A stretch of 64,000 bases of DNA from Chitinophagaceae bacterium. Lineage in GTDB: Bacteria > Bacteroidota > Bacteroidia > Chitinophagales > Chitinophagaceae. The notes under the pieces are model-generated. The model was given only the letters and a program-made list of their open reading frames with translations, had not been told where the DNA came from and searched no databases. Numbering within the stretch: the stretch's first letter is position 1; each line of letters opens with the position of its first letter. Position numbers and translations under genes: made by a program. The DNA lies in NCBI GenBank assembly GCA_016720745.1, contig JADKKA010000018.1:620001-684000 (forward strand), in the 5' to 3' direction. Below, in pieces: positions 34,504-44,300 of the stretch.

Positions 34504-35754
34504 ATGGAAAGAATAACCGCCACTTATTATATAGAAACACCTTTTGATCCGGAAAAGGCAGCGCAAGTATTGGCCGGGGAACAATCCTCCGGAACATTTG
34601 TAGCGGTACCCGGGGAAACGGCTGCGTTGAAAGAACGTTTTGCGGCCAGGGTAGAATCAGTACAAAAAATCGAAACAGTACAGCAGCCTGCTATTCCCGG
34701 TGCCATCAGTAAGGATGGACAATATCACCGGGCCATCGTGAAAGTTTCCTGGAGTATAGAGAATTTTGGATACAACCTGCCTGTACTGGTCTCCACCTTA
34801 CAGGGGAATCTCTACGAAATCACCCAGTTCACCGGACTCAAACTGATGGATATTGATTTACCAGCTTCCTATGCCGATCATTTCAGAGGTCCCGCTTTTG
34901 GTATAGATGGTTGCCGAAAACTGACAAATGTTCTTGATCGTCCGCTGATCGGTACCATCATCAAACCATCGGTGGGTTTATCTCCGGAAGAAACGGCCTC
35001 CATGGTAAACACCCTGGCAGAAGCTGGGATTGATTTTGTGAAAGATGATGAACTGATGTCATCTACTGCCAATTCAAATTTTAGTGATCGTTTAGATGCA
35101 GTGATGGATGTGATCAATCGTCATGCTGATAAAACCGGAAAGCGGGTGATGTATGCGTTCAATATCAGCGGGGAGATGGATGAAATGCTTCGCCGTTATG
35201 AAATGGTTGTTCAAAAGGGCGGTACCTGTGCTATGATCAGTATCAATTCGGTTGGATTGAGTGCTGCCAAAAAAATTGCCGACCAGGGTCAGTTGGCGAT
35301 TCATGCACACCGGAATGGATGGGGCATGCTGAACCGTCATCCTTTATTAGGAATCGATTTCAAAGCTTATCAGAAAATATGGCGGCTTGCCGGAGCGGAT
35401 CAGCTTCATGTAAATGGAATTCAGAATAAATTCTGGGAGAGTGATGATAGTGTGGTGGCTTCCATTGAAGCATGTCTGACAGCATTGTTGCAACAAGCTA
35501 AACCATTACCGGTTGTTTCCTCCGGGCAATGGGGCGGACAGGCATTCGAAACATGGCGAAGTACAAAAACAGTGGACCTTTTGTATATGGCAGGTGGGGG
35601 AATCATGGCACATCCTTTAGGTGCAGCGGCCGGAGTGAAGGCATTGCAACAGGCATGGAAAGCAGCCGTGGAAGGATTGACACTGGAGCAGGCAGCAAAA
35701 GCATATCATGAATTTGCAATGTCAGTTGAAAAATTCGGAAAGGGAAACGCATAG
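34504..35754 (+). CDS. RuBisCO-like protein (form IV), candidate acid-sugar-phosphate decarboxylase/hydrolase
   Basis: 416 residues, cytoplasmic, collinear with RuBisCO large subunit. The metal-binding trio is intact in 'IDFVKDDE': Lys180 (carbamylated Lys in RuBisCO), Asp182 and Glu183. Also kept are Glu26 and Thr31 ('EQSSGTF'), the Lys of 'GTIIKPSVGL', the pair His267/His269-Arg270 ('IHAHRNG'), the His of 'QLHVNGIQNKF' and, seven residues on, the loop-6 Lys. The second Lys of RuBisCO's KPK motif is Ser, and the Trp after Thr31 is Phe. Such proteins with a DUF1537 kinase act in D-apiose breakdown on 3-oxo-isoapionate-4-phosphate. The start is ATG 34504, one base after the GH127 stop. Confidence 0.93.
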   Translation: MERITATYYIETPFDPEKAAQVLAGEQSSGTFVAVPGETAALKERFAARVESVQKIETVQQPAIPGAISKDGQYHRAIVKVSWSIENFGYNLPVLVSTLQGNLYEITQFTGLKLMDIDLPASYADHFRGPAFGIDGCRKLTNVLDRPLIGTIIKPSVGLSPEETASMVNTLAEAGIDFVKDDELMSSTANSNFSDRLDAVMDVINRHADKTGKRVMYAFNISGEMDEMLRRYEMVVQKGGTCAMISINSVGLSAAKKIADQGQLAIHAHRNGWGMLNRHPLLGIDFKAYQKIWRLAGADQLHVNGIQNKFWESDDSVVASIEACLTALLQQAKPLPVVSSGQWGGQAFETWRSTKTVDLLYMAGGGIMAHPLGAAAGVKALQQAWKAAVEGLTLEQAAKAYHEFAMSVEKFGKGNA

Positions 35755-35761
35755 TTTTAAA

Positions 35762-37063
35762 TTGAAAGATCAGCACAACATATTACTTGCTTTTTATGGT
35801 GATGATTTCACCGGCTCAACCGATGCGCTGGAGTTTATCAGTCGCGCTGGTGCGGAAGCAGTGTTATTTACAGAGCCACCGGATTCGGAACAATTGAACC
35901 GTTTCCCAGATTTACAGGCATATGGCATTGCCGGTGCTACCCGTGCCATGGCTCCTGACCAAATGGAAGAGGATCTCCTGCCGGCTTTTAAAAAAATGAA
36001 AGCATCCGGTGCCGCATTTATACATTATAAAGTTTGCTCCACTTTTGATTCTTCCCCCACAACCGGAAGTATCGGGAAAGCCATTGATTGCGGATCAACC
36101 GTTTTTGGAAATGCATTAATACCAATATTAGGTGGTACTCCCTCATTAGGGCGTTATTGTTTGTTTGCCCATCTTTTTGCAAGAATGGGAACCGTCAACA
36201 ACGGTCCGGTGTACCGGATTGACCGGCATCCTTCCATGAGCAAACATCCGGTAACACCAGCAGCGGAAAGTGACCTGCGTTTGCATATCGGCGGACAAAC
36301 GAAAAAAAACATCGGCTCCATTGATATCAATCAGATGCAGCAGTCTGTTCAGGAATGGACCAGTCATTTAGAAAAGGATACAAGGGTGGTCATACTCGAT
36401 GCATTGGATTCAACCCATCTGCAACATACCGGCGAATGGTTACAGGAACTGAAATCCGATCAGCCTGTTTTTTGTGTGGGTGGTTCTGCTGTGGAAGATG
36501 CATTAGGTACTTACTGGAACAAGAGCGGTATTCTTCAACCGGTTATTAGTTGGTCCGATCCGGAGCCAGCTGAAAATTTACTGGTCATTGCCGGATCCTG
36601 TTCACCGGTAACAGCAAAGCAGATGGCTGTTGCGGCTGCCAATGGATTTTCCCTTTTTGAAATTGATCCTGCTAACCCACATGAAGGGAAAAGCCGGCTC
36701 ATCACAGATCTGGTACAAGCCCTGCAGCAAAATGAAAAAGTCATTTTACATAGCGGTAAAAAATTGGACAATACGATCGCTGCTGCAACATTGGGGTCTG
36801 CTTTAGGTACAATTGCGAAAGAAGTTATCTGCCTGACAAAAGTACACCGGCTCATTGTAGCAGGTGGTGATACCAGCAGTTATGCTGCACGTGCATTAGA
36901 GATAGAGGCCGTAAAAATGGTCGGGACCTGGTCAGCAGGAGCACCTTTGTGCCGGGCCTATTCATCAAACAAATCTATTGATGGCTTGCAGGTGAATTTT
37001 AAAGGAGGTCAGGTTGGGAATGAAAATTATTTTTTGGAAGCGGTCAGGGGTAAGTCCACCTGA
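35762..37063 (+). CDS. DUF1537 acid sugar kinase, candidate 3-oxo-isoapionate kinase
   Basis: About 433 residues from TTG 35762, the normal full length for the family. The N-terminal substrate domain begins 'LLAFYGDDFTGSTDALEF' and the C-terminal ATP domain contains 'IVAGGDTSSYAARAL' with the intact GGDT motif, then 'FKGGQVGNENYF'. This differs from the shorter kinase at 19993, whose motif is degenerate. Kinase next to RuBisCO-like protein is the arrangement known from oxidative D-apiose catabolism, where the kinase makes the 4-phosphate used by the RuBisCO-like enzyme. The start is uncertain: an in-frame ATG at 35708 would overlap the upstream gene by 47 bp, and TTG 35762 lies 7 bp after its stop. 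Confidence 0.87.
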   Translation: MKDQHNILLAFYGDDFTGSTDALEFISRAGAEAVLFTEPPDSEQLNRFPDLQAYGIAGATRAMAPDQMEEDLLPAFKKMKASGAAFIHYKVCSTFDSSPTTGSIGKAIDCGSTVFGNALIPILGGTPSLGRYCLFAHLFARMGTVNNGPVYRIDRHPSMSKHPVTPAAESDLRLHIGGQTKKNIGSIDINQMQQSVQEWTSHLEKDTRVVILDALDSTHLQHTGEWLQELKSDQPVFCVGGSAVEDALGTYWNKSGILQPVISWSDPEPAENLLVIAGSCSPVTAKQMAVAAANGFSLFEIDPANPHEGKSRLITDLVQALQQNEKVILHSGKKLDNTIAAATLGSALGTIAKEVICLTKVHRLIVAGGDTSSYAARALEIEAVKMVGTWSAGAPLCRAYSSNKSIDGLQVNFKGGQVGNENYFLEAVRGKST

Positions 37064-37079
37064 TGTAAAATAAATAAAG

Positions 37080-37763
37080 ATGACAGATAAAAAATCAGCC
37101 ACACTGGCATTGGTACACACTTCTGCCACCCTGGTGCCCATGTTTGCGGAACTCGCAGCAAAGTATTTGCCCGGAGTCAACATATTTAATATTGTAGATG
37201 ACAGCCTGATTAAAAACACCATTGCCTGCGGTGAACTCACAGCATCTACCAGTAAAAGAGTGGTGGGTTATGCAGCATCTGCAGAAGAAGCCGGCGCCAA
37301 TTACATATTATTTACCTGTTCTTCCATCGGACCTGCCGTTGAAACAGCTGCAGGTTTGGTCAATGTTCCCGTACTAAGGGTAGATCAGCCCATGGCCGAT
37401 CAGGCAGTTAAAACAGGAAAAAGAATCGGCGTAATTGCTACATTATCTACTACCCTCGAACCAACTACCGATCTCGTTAGAAGAAGAGCGCTTCATGCCG
37501 GAAAAGAAATTGAACTCAAAGCCGTTGTTTGTGAAGGGGCATTTAGCGCCTTGATGAGCGGTGATGCGGCAACACATGACGAAAAAGTAAAAGCAGCTTT
37601 GGTAAAACTCTCCGGGGAAGTTGATGTCATCCTGCTGGCCCAGGCTTCGATGGCAAGAGTGGTGAATACATTGGATGAATCAGAAAAGAAAGTGCCCATA
37701 CTGGCAAGTCCGCCAATTGCCATGGAATACCTGGCAGGGATTTTCAATAGCAACAAGGCATGA
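37080..37763 (+). CDS. Asp/Glu racemase-superfamily protein lacking the second catalytic Cys
   Basis: 227 residues, cytoplasmic, two similar Rossmann-like halves. The first half has the catalytic Cys in 'YILFTCSSIGPAVE'. In the second half the position normally occupied by a Cys-Thr/Ser motif reads 'VILLAQASMARV', so Gln replaces Cys. Classical racemases use two cysteines, while arylmalonate decarboxylase and some isomerases use one. A role as an isomerase, epimerase or decarboxylase on an acid sugar intermediate fits its place between the DUF1537 kinase and the transporter. The stop overlaps the transporter start (ATGA). Confidence 0.82.
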   Translation: MTDKKSATLALVHTSATLVPMFAELAAKYLPGVNIFNIVDDSLIKNTIACGELTASTSKRVVGYAASAEEAGANYILFTCSSIGPAVETAAGLVNVPVLRVDQPMADQAVKTGKRIGVIATLSTTLEPTTDLVRRRALHAGKEIELKAVVCEGAFSALMSGDAATHDEKVKAALVKLSGEVDVILLAQASMARVVNTLDESEKKVPILASPPIAMEYLAGIFNSNKA

Positions 37764-39046
37764 AGCAAGGGAATAAAATATTATTACTGGTTGCAGGGAT
37801 CTCAGCAATGATCGTGTTGATTGCAGTTGTATTGAACAAATCTTCTCTTTACCAGCCTTTCTCCATTCTTACTGCCGTCTCATTAGCCATCGGACTCGGA
37901 GCAGTGGAATCATTAAAAGGATACCGCTACACCGCCTGGATCATTGCCGCCGTGGTGGCCGGAATGATGTATCCGCAGGCATTTACCAAATGGGGAGATG
38001 TGAACCTGCGTGATAAAACCCTGATCCTGGTGATTATTCAACTAGTGATGTTTGGCATGGGAACCCATATGAGTCTGAAAGATTTCAGTGGTATGGCATC
38101 CACCGGCAAAGGGGTGCTGATTGGCTTATTCTGTCATTTCAGTATCATGCCTTTAATGGGGCTGCTGCTGACTAAAGTCTTTCATTTTGAACCGGAGATT
38201 GCGGCGGGAATTATTCTGATTGGCAGTTGCAGCAGCGGTTTGGCTTCGAACGTAATGGTGTACCTGGCCAGGGCCAATCTTGTATTATCTGTAATTGTAA
38301 CTGCCATGGCAACGATGATTGCCCCCTTGCTTACGCCACTGCTGATGAAACTACTGGCCGGTACACTCATCGAAGTTAAATTCATGGACATGATGATTGA
38401 TATCGTGAAGATTGTCCTGGTCCCGATCGGTGCTGCTTTATTACATGACTACCTGAAAACAGCAAACCCGAATAAAAGAAAAATCGTATTCACAGCCGGA
38501 CTCATCAGTATCGCCTGGATCGCTATGCTGGTCCTTGTTTTTACTGTAAATACTAGTTTGCCATCTGGACAGTCACTGACCCTGAGTGGTTTTTTTGCAG
38601 GGGCCGTGATCGCAGGTATCTTGTATCATTTAATATGGCAACAGTTTCCGAAGATCGATAAAATCATGCCGCTGATTTCGATGTTTGGCATCATTTACTT
38701 TACAACAGTAACCACGGCTGCCGGAAGAGAAAATCTGTTGAAAGTCGGCTTCCTATTATTTATCGCCTCCGTTATCCATAATGCCGCCGGCTATTTCTTC
38801 GGATACTGGCTGAGCCGCTTTTTCGGAATGGATAAAAATTCGTCACGGACCATTGCCTTTGAAGTGGGATTACAAAACGGAGGTATGGCCTCAGGTATTG
38901 CCGGTAGTATGGGGAAATTAGGTACTGTGGGATTAGCAGCTGCCGTCTTCAGCCCCTGGATGAATATCAGCGGCAGCATCCTCGCCAATTACTGGCGACG
39001 TAAATCAGAGAAAGAGGAAAAAAATGTTTCCAATAAAACCACATAA
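37760..39046 (+). CDS. Bile acid:sodium symporter-family (BASS) transporter with extra N-terminal helices
   Basis: 428 residues, longer than the usual 300-330 because of two or three additional N-terminal helices (about residues 1-75). The BASS core begins around 'MFGMGTHMSLKDFSGM' and includes 'GSCSSGLASNVMVYLARANL', the crossed-helix sodium site, and 'AFEVGLQNGGMASGIAGSMG'. Family members carry organic anions such as bile acids, pantoate and keto acids with sodium, so uptake of an acid sugar is sensible here. It is coupled to the racemase-like gene by a 4-bp overlap. Basic C-terminal residues suggest a cytoplasmic tail. Confidence 0.88.
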   Translation: MKQGNKILLLVAGISAMIVLIAVVLNKSSLYQPFSILTAVSLAIGLGAVESLKGYRYTAWIIAAVVAGMMYPQAFTKWGDVNLRDKTLILVIIQLVMFGMGTHMSLKDFSGMASTGKGVLIGLFCHFSIMPLMGLLLTKVFHFEPEIAAGIILIGSCSSGLASNVMVYLARANLVLSVIVTAMATMIAPLLTPLLMKLLAGTLIEVKFMDMMIDIVKIVLVPIGAALLHDYLKTANPNKRKIVFTAGLISIAWIAMLVLVFTVNTSLPSGQSLTLSGFFAGAVIAGILYHLIWQQFPKIDKIMPLISMFGIIYFTTVTTAAGRENLLKVGFLLFIASVIHNAAGYFFGYWLSRFFGMDKNSSRTIAFEVGLQNGGMASGIAGSMGKLGTVGLAAAVFSPWMNISGSILANYWRRKSEKEEKNVSNKTT

Positions 39047-39052
39047 TCAGCA

Positions 39053-40264
39053 ATGAGAAAAATCATTCTTCTTATTTTTTCAATGGTAAGCCTGCAATTG
39101 GCTGCACAGATCAATTATGCCAAACAAATGGCTGCTACCATCATGGAACAATACCGGGATTCCATGGTTGTTAAAAAATATGCCAGTCATCTGGAACAGG
39201 ATAAACTCCCCGCCGGTAACCGCCCTGCCAACTGGAACTATGAAATCGGGGTGGTGCTGATGGGCTTCGAAAGACTATCAGCCTATACCGGTGATACGAG
39301 TTACCTGCAGTATGCCAAACATATCGTTGATCATTTTATCACGGAGGATGGAAATATCCGCACCTATGTCATGGAAGAGTATAATAGTGATAATATTCCT
39401 CCGGGGAGACAATTACTGCACCTGCACCAGCGCTATGGACAGAAAAAATATGCCGATGCTGCACAAATACTCCGCAATCAGATCAGCTGGCAACCAAGAA
39501 ATAAAGTAGGCGGTTTCTGGCACAAACTGAAATATCCCACACAGATGTGGCTGGATGGATTATATATGGTAAGTCCTTTTTATGCAGAATACGCAAAGGC
39601 TTATAATCAACCGGAAGTATACAATGATATCATCAATCAGTTTGTCTGGATGGAAAAATATGCCCGCGATGCCAAAACAGGTTTGATCTATCATGGCTGG
39701 GATGAAAGCCGCCTGCAACGCTGGGCCAATCCGGTCACCGGTGTATCACCAGAATTCTGGAGCCGCAGCATGGGCTGGTACATGATGGCATTGGTGGATG
39801 TACTGGATATTATTCCTGCTAATCATTCCCGCAGAAAGGAATTGCTTGGCATATTGCAGAGACTCAGTACTGCGATTGTAAAATTCCAGGATAAGGATGC
39901 CGGTGTCTGGTGGCAGGTTACCAACAAGGGCGGTCAGGAAAAGAACTATCTCGAATCATCCGGCACCGCCATGTTTGTTTTTTCCATAGCCAAAGGAATC
40001 CGGATGAAATATCTGCCGGCCACTTTTTTACCGGCACTCCAAAAAGCATACAAAGGAATGATCAATACTTTTGTAAAAGAAGATGCAGCGGGTAAATACC
40101 ATTATATACAGGCCGTGGCCGGGGCCGGACTTGGAGGTATTCCTTACCGCGATGGTACCTATGAATATTATGTGAACGAACCCAGGAGAGATGATGACCT
40201 CAAAGCGATCGGTCCCTTTATTCAGGCCTGTATCGAAATGGAAAGACTAACAAAAAATAAATAA
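39053..40264 (+). CDS. GH88/GH105-family unsaturated uronyl hydrolase, exported
   Basis: 403 residues with a signal peptide ending 'LQLAAQ'. It is an (alpha/alpha)6 barrel of the YteR/YesR type. Diagnostic segments are 'LIYHGWDESRLQRWANP', whose Asp is the catalytic residue in YteR, and 'SPEFWSRSMGWYMMALVDVL'. 'YLESSGTAMFVFSIAKGI' is also conserved. GH105 removes the 4,5-unsaturated uronic acid left by pectate or rhamnogalacturonan lyases, though some members act on saturated glucuronides. No lyase lies in this window, so the unsaturated ends would come from elsewhere. The stop overlaps the next ATG (TAATG). Confidence 0.9.
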   Translation: MRKIILLIFSMVSLQLAAQINYAKQMAATIMEQYRDSMVVKKYASHLEQDKLPAGNRPANWNYEIGVVLMGFERLSAYTGDTSYLQYAKHIVDHFITEDGNIRTYVMEEYNSDNIPPGRQLLHLHQRYGQKKYADAAQILRNQISWQPRNKVGGFWHKLKYPTQMWLDGLYMVSPFYAEYAKAYNQPEVYNDIINQFVWMEKYARDAKTGLIYHGWDESRLQRWANPVTGVSPEFWSRSMGWYMMALVDVLDIIPANHSRRKELLGILQRLSTAIVKFQDKDAGVWWQVTNKGGQEKNYLESSGTAMFVFSIAKGIRMKYLPATFLPALQKAYKGMINTFVKEDAAGKYHYIQAVAGAGLGGIPYRDGTYEYYVNEPRRDDDLKAIGPFIQACIEMERLTKNK

Positions 40265-41337
40265 TGCGGATCAGCCGATTTGAAATATTTAAAACAAAAG
40301 CAAAACTGGAAAAACCCATTGCTGATGCTACGCATACCCTCACTGAAATTTCATTTATTGTTCTGAGGCTGCATACTGATAACGGGACAATGGGGGAATC
40401 CTATTTACTTTCTTTCCAATACAGTCCGCATGCGATCCTGGGAGCATTAAAAGATCAGGGAGAGCTGCTTCTAGGCGAAGAGATCCATCAAACGGTGCAT
40501 GCTTTCAGCAAATTGAATCATGCCAATGAATATTTCGGACAGGAGGGAATCAATCGCTGGGCACAGGCTGCCTTTAATATTGCCGCCTGGGATGCCTGGG
40601 CCAAATCACTGGATCAACCAGTTTGGAAATTACTCGGCGGATCCCGCAAACCAGTACCTGCCTATGGCAGCGGAGGCTGGATCAGTTATACAAAGGAAGA
40701 ATTACTGGATGAAGTGCAGGGTTATCAGTCAAGGGGTTTCAAAGCGGTGAAAATAAAAGTAGGAAAACCGGAATGGCAGGAAGACCTGGAAAGATTACAA
40801 TGGGTGCGGGAAGCTGTAGGACCGCAAATGAATATCATGATGGATGCCAATCAGGGCATGACTGTTCCTGCTGCCCTGGCACTGGCCCGGGCCGCAAGAA
40901 AAATCGGGATACAATGGTTTGAAGAACCGATTGATCATGCCGATTTTGAAGGATACAATGTATTACGCAACCAGGCCGGTATTTCACTGGCCATGGGTGA
41001 AAGAGAGTACAGCACTTTGCCATTACGTGAATTAATCAAAAGAAATGCCATTGATATCTGGCAACCCGATCTTCTGCGGATTGGCGGCGTAGAAGCCTGG
41101 CGCAACAGTGCAGCTTTGGCAGGCGCCCACCATATCCCTGTCTTGCCCCATTTTTATAAAGACTATGATGTAAGTCTGCTGGCCACGATTCCCAACGGGG
41201 CCGGAGTAGAGTCATTCGATTGGATTGACCCCCTGATCGATCACCCGATCCGTTTTGAAAATGGTTTTGCCCTACCGCATGATAAACCCGGATGGGGTTT
41301 TACCTTTAAAGATGAATTCCTGGAAAAGGTTTCCTGA
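40264..41337 (+). CDS. Enolase-superfamily acid sugar dehydratase/racemase (mandelate racemase subgroup)
   Basis: 357 residues, cytoplasmic. All catalytic positions of the mandelate racemase subgroup are present, each offset by one residue: Lys163-x-Lys165 ('VKIKVGK'), metal ligands Asp194 ('MMDANQG'), Glu220 ('WFEEPI') and Glu246 ('MGEREY'), the dyad Asp269 ('WQPDLLR') and His296 ('LPHFYKD'), and Glu316 ('AGVESF'). Such enzymes usually dehydrate aldonic or aldaric acids (for example rhamnonate, galactonate, fuconate, galactarate) to 2-keto-3-deoxy acids. Its product would suit the pyruvate-type aldolases at 15933 and 18071. It is coupled to the GH105 gene. The substrate is unknown. Confidence 0.9.
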   Translation: MRISRFEIFKTKAKLEKPIADATHTLTEISFIVLRLHTDNGTMGESYLLSFQYSPHAILGALKDQGELLLGEEIHQTVHAFSKLNHANEYFGQEGINRWAQAAFNIAAWDAWAKSLDQPVWKLLGGSRKPVPAYGSGGWISYTKEELLDEVQGYQSRGFKAVKIKVGKPEWQEDLERLQWVREAVGPQMNIMMDANQGMTVPAALALARAARKIGIQWFEEPIDHADFEGYNVLRNQAGISLAMGEREYSTLPLRELIKRNAIDIWQPDLLRIGGVEAWRNSAALAGAHHIPVLPHFYKDYDVSLLATIPNGAGVESFDWIDPLIDHPIRFENGFALPHDKPGWGFTFKDEFLEKVS

Positions 41338-41343
41338 TAAGAA

Positions 41344-44300
41344 ATGAATCGGCTCAACTATATATTAATTACAGCATTCGCTTTTTGTTTATTACAAACA
41401 GAACTGGAAGCACAACTGGTCGACAAAACACCGGCACCTGTTCCCGTAGCACCGGCCCTGTACCAGCGCGAACCCTATGAAGATCCACTGGTCAGCGGCA
41501 TCAACCGCGATGCTGCAAGGGCTACGGCTTACTCTTTTGCGAGCCTCAGCGATGCGCTGCAAAATGAAAGAGAAAAAAGCGGCCGCTATCTTTCACTGAA
41601 CGGCGACTGGGATTTTGCCTTTGCTTTGAAACCAGGAGATGAACCTTCTAACTTTTACCAATCAAAAGTCAGTGGCTGGAAAAAAATTCCGGTTCCTTCC
41701 AACTGGGAAATGCAGGGTTATGATAAACCGATCTACAAAAGTGCCGTCTATCCTTTTCGTCCGGTGAATCCACCCTATGTGCCGAAGGATTATAACGGGG
41801 TGGGTTGTTACCAGCGTTCATTCACCGTGCCCGCCAACTGGAATGGCATGAATATCACCCTTCATTTCGGGGGCGTGAGTTCAGCTTATAAATTATGGAT
41901 CAACGGAAAATTTGCAGGCTATGCCGAAGACAGTTTTCTGCCATCTGAATTTAATATCACACCTTATCTGCAGGCCGGCGAGAATATCATCTCCGTTTGG
42001 GTAATCCGCTGGAGCGATGGCAGTTTCCTGGAAGACCAGGACCAATGGCGGCTCAGTGGTATTCACCGCGAAGTGTACCTGCAGGCTGAACCCAAATTGC
42101 GGGTTGCTGATTTTTTTTACCAGACCAAACTGGATAAAGATTACCAGAACGCTTTGTTGAGTATTCGTCCGAGGATCGAGAACGGGAGCGGAAAAGAAAT
42201 GTCAGGCTATATTTTGAAAGCCGAACTATTTGACGCCAATGACAGCGCTATACTCAAAGAGCCATTGGTGAAGAAAGCTGATGAAATCATCAATGAAATT
42301 CATCCGCGGCTCGACCGGGTAAAATTTGGCGTACTTGAGACCACGATTCTTCAACCCCAAAAATGGAGTCCCGAACAACCATATTTGTATAAACTGGTCT
42401 TAAGTCTCAGCGACAGTACCGGCAAAGTACTCGAATACAAAACCTGTAACCTGGGTTTCCGCTCCATTGAATTCAGAAAGAGTGATAGTAAGCTACTGAT
42501 CAATGGCAAACTCACTTATTTATATGGCGTGAACCGTCCCGATCACCATCCCACCAAAGGAAAAGCATTGAGCCGGGAAGATATCTTCAATGATATCCGC
42601 ACGATGAAACAGTTCAATTTTAACTGCGTTCGTTTATCCCATTATCCCAGCGATCCTTTCTTACTGGATTGCTGCGACCGTTTCGGCATACTCGTGATTG
42701 ATGAAGCGAACCTCGAAACACATGGTCTCGGTGGTAAACTCAGTCATGATCCCGCCTGGGCGGGTGCCTACATTGAAAGAGTAAGCCGGATGGCCCTGCG
42801 TGATAAAAACCATCCCTCCATTATTATGTGGAGCCTGGGCAATGAAGCAGGCAGCGGTCCCAACCATGCCGCCATGGCAGGGTGGATCAAGGATTTTGAC
42901 ATGACCCGTCCCCTGCACTATGAACCCGCCATGGGCAGTCCGAAAGAGGAGGGTTATATCGCACCCGGTGATCCCCGTTATCTCAAAAGCAATGACCACT
43001 CTCACCGAATTCAGAATCCACTCGATCAGTATTATGTTGATGTGGTGAGCAGAATGTATCCTTCTGATTACACTGCAGCCCTGCTGGCCAATCAGCAGAA
43101 TGGCGATCAGCGTCCTATTTTCTTCTGCGAATACGCCCATGCCATGGGCAATAGTGCCGGTAACCTGAAAGAATTCTGGGATCAATGGAGGAGCACACCC
43201 AGAATCATCGGTGGTTGTATCTGGGAATTCAAAGACCAGGGTTTGGAGAAAACAGATTCAGCCGGACTGAAGTATTATGCCTACGGGGGAGACTATGGCG
43301 AAAAATATTTCGACAATTTCACCATCAAAGGGGTGGTGGCATCCGATGGAAGACCCAAGGCGGCCATGTATGAATGTAAAAGAATCTTTCAACCCATCGA
43401 ATGCAGCTGGGCTGATTCGGTAAAAGATTTGATCCGTATCAGTAACCGGAGTGAAGTTTTGAATGCTAATCATTACACTGCCTATATCAATATTCATGAA
43501 GACGGCAATATCATTCTTCGCAAAATGATTGGCGGTATCAGTGTAGCAGCTGCTTCAACTGTTGATTTTCCGATCAGCCAATGGATGCCGGCAATGAAAG
43601 CAGCATCCGAATACCATGCAGATATCCAGTTTGTGTTGCAAAAGCCAACCGACTGGGCACCGGCAGGATTTGTTATATCCAGTAACCAGTTAACCATCAA
43701 AGAAGCAGTTCGTGGAAAGAAAACCAAATCATCAGCTTCCTCCATGAAACTGCAAAGCAGTACGAATGACTTTACCATTACTGCAGGTCAAACGAAAGTT
43801 GTAGTCGGCAATACAGGTAAGGGTGGTTTATTGTCATTGCAGTATAAGGGGAAGGAATTGTTACAACAACCTTTGTTGCCTGATTTTACAAGACCACTGA
43901 CAGATAATGACCGGCGCGGATGGAAACCCCAGCGTAAACTGAAGCAATGGTATGAAGCAGCGCCGCAACTCGTAAAAACGGTGGCCACCGAATCAAAAGA
44001 AGAAATTAAAATTTTTGCAGAATACACTTTGATACAGGACAGTGCCAGACTGATTATTTGGTACACCATCACACCTGATGGAGTTGTCAAGCTGGATTAT
44101 TTCCTGCGGGCCAATCCTGCCCTGCCCAATATACCCAAGATTGGTATGCAGCTGGCCACCCGGAAAGAATACAGGCAAATAGAATACTTCGGCCGCGGAC
44201 CAATGGAAAATTATACCGACCGCCGATACGGTTTTGATGCAGGTTTATACCGGCAGGATATCAATGATTTCATCGAGCCCTATGCCGTACCACAGGAAAA

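Noticed and set aside
34504..35754. Carbon-fixing RuBisCO
   Set aside because: The second Lys of the KPK motif and the N-terminal Trp are replaced, no phosphoribulokinase or small subunit is present, and the context is sugar catabolism.
35708..35761. Upstream ATG for the second DUF1537 kinase
   Set aside because: It would overlap the RuBisCO-like gene by 47 bp and add residues absent from the family N-terminus; kept only as an alternative.
42661..43185. 174-codon open frame antisense to the LacZ-like GH2 gene
   Set aside because: It lies wholly within a GH2 gene with a full set of catalytic motifs, and the translation shows no recognisable domain; it is a shadow frame.
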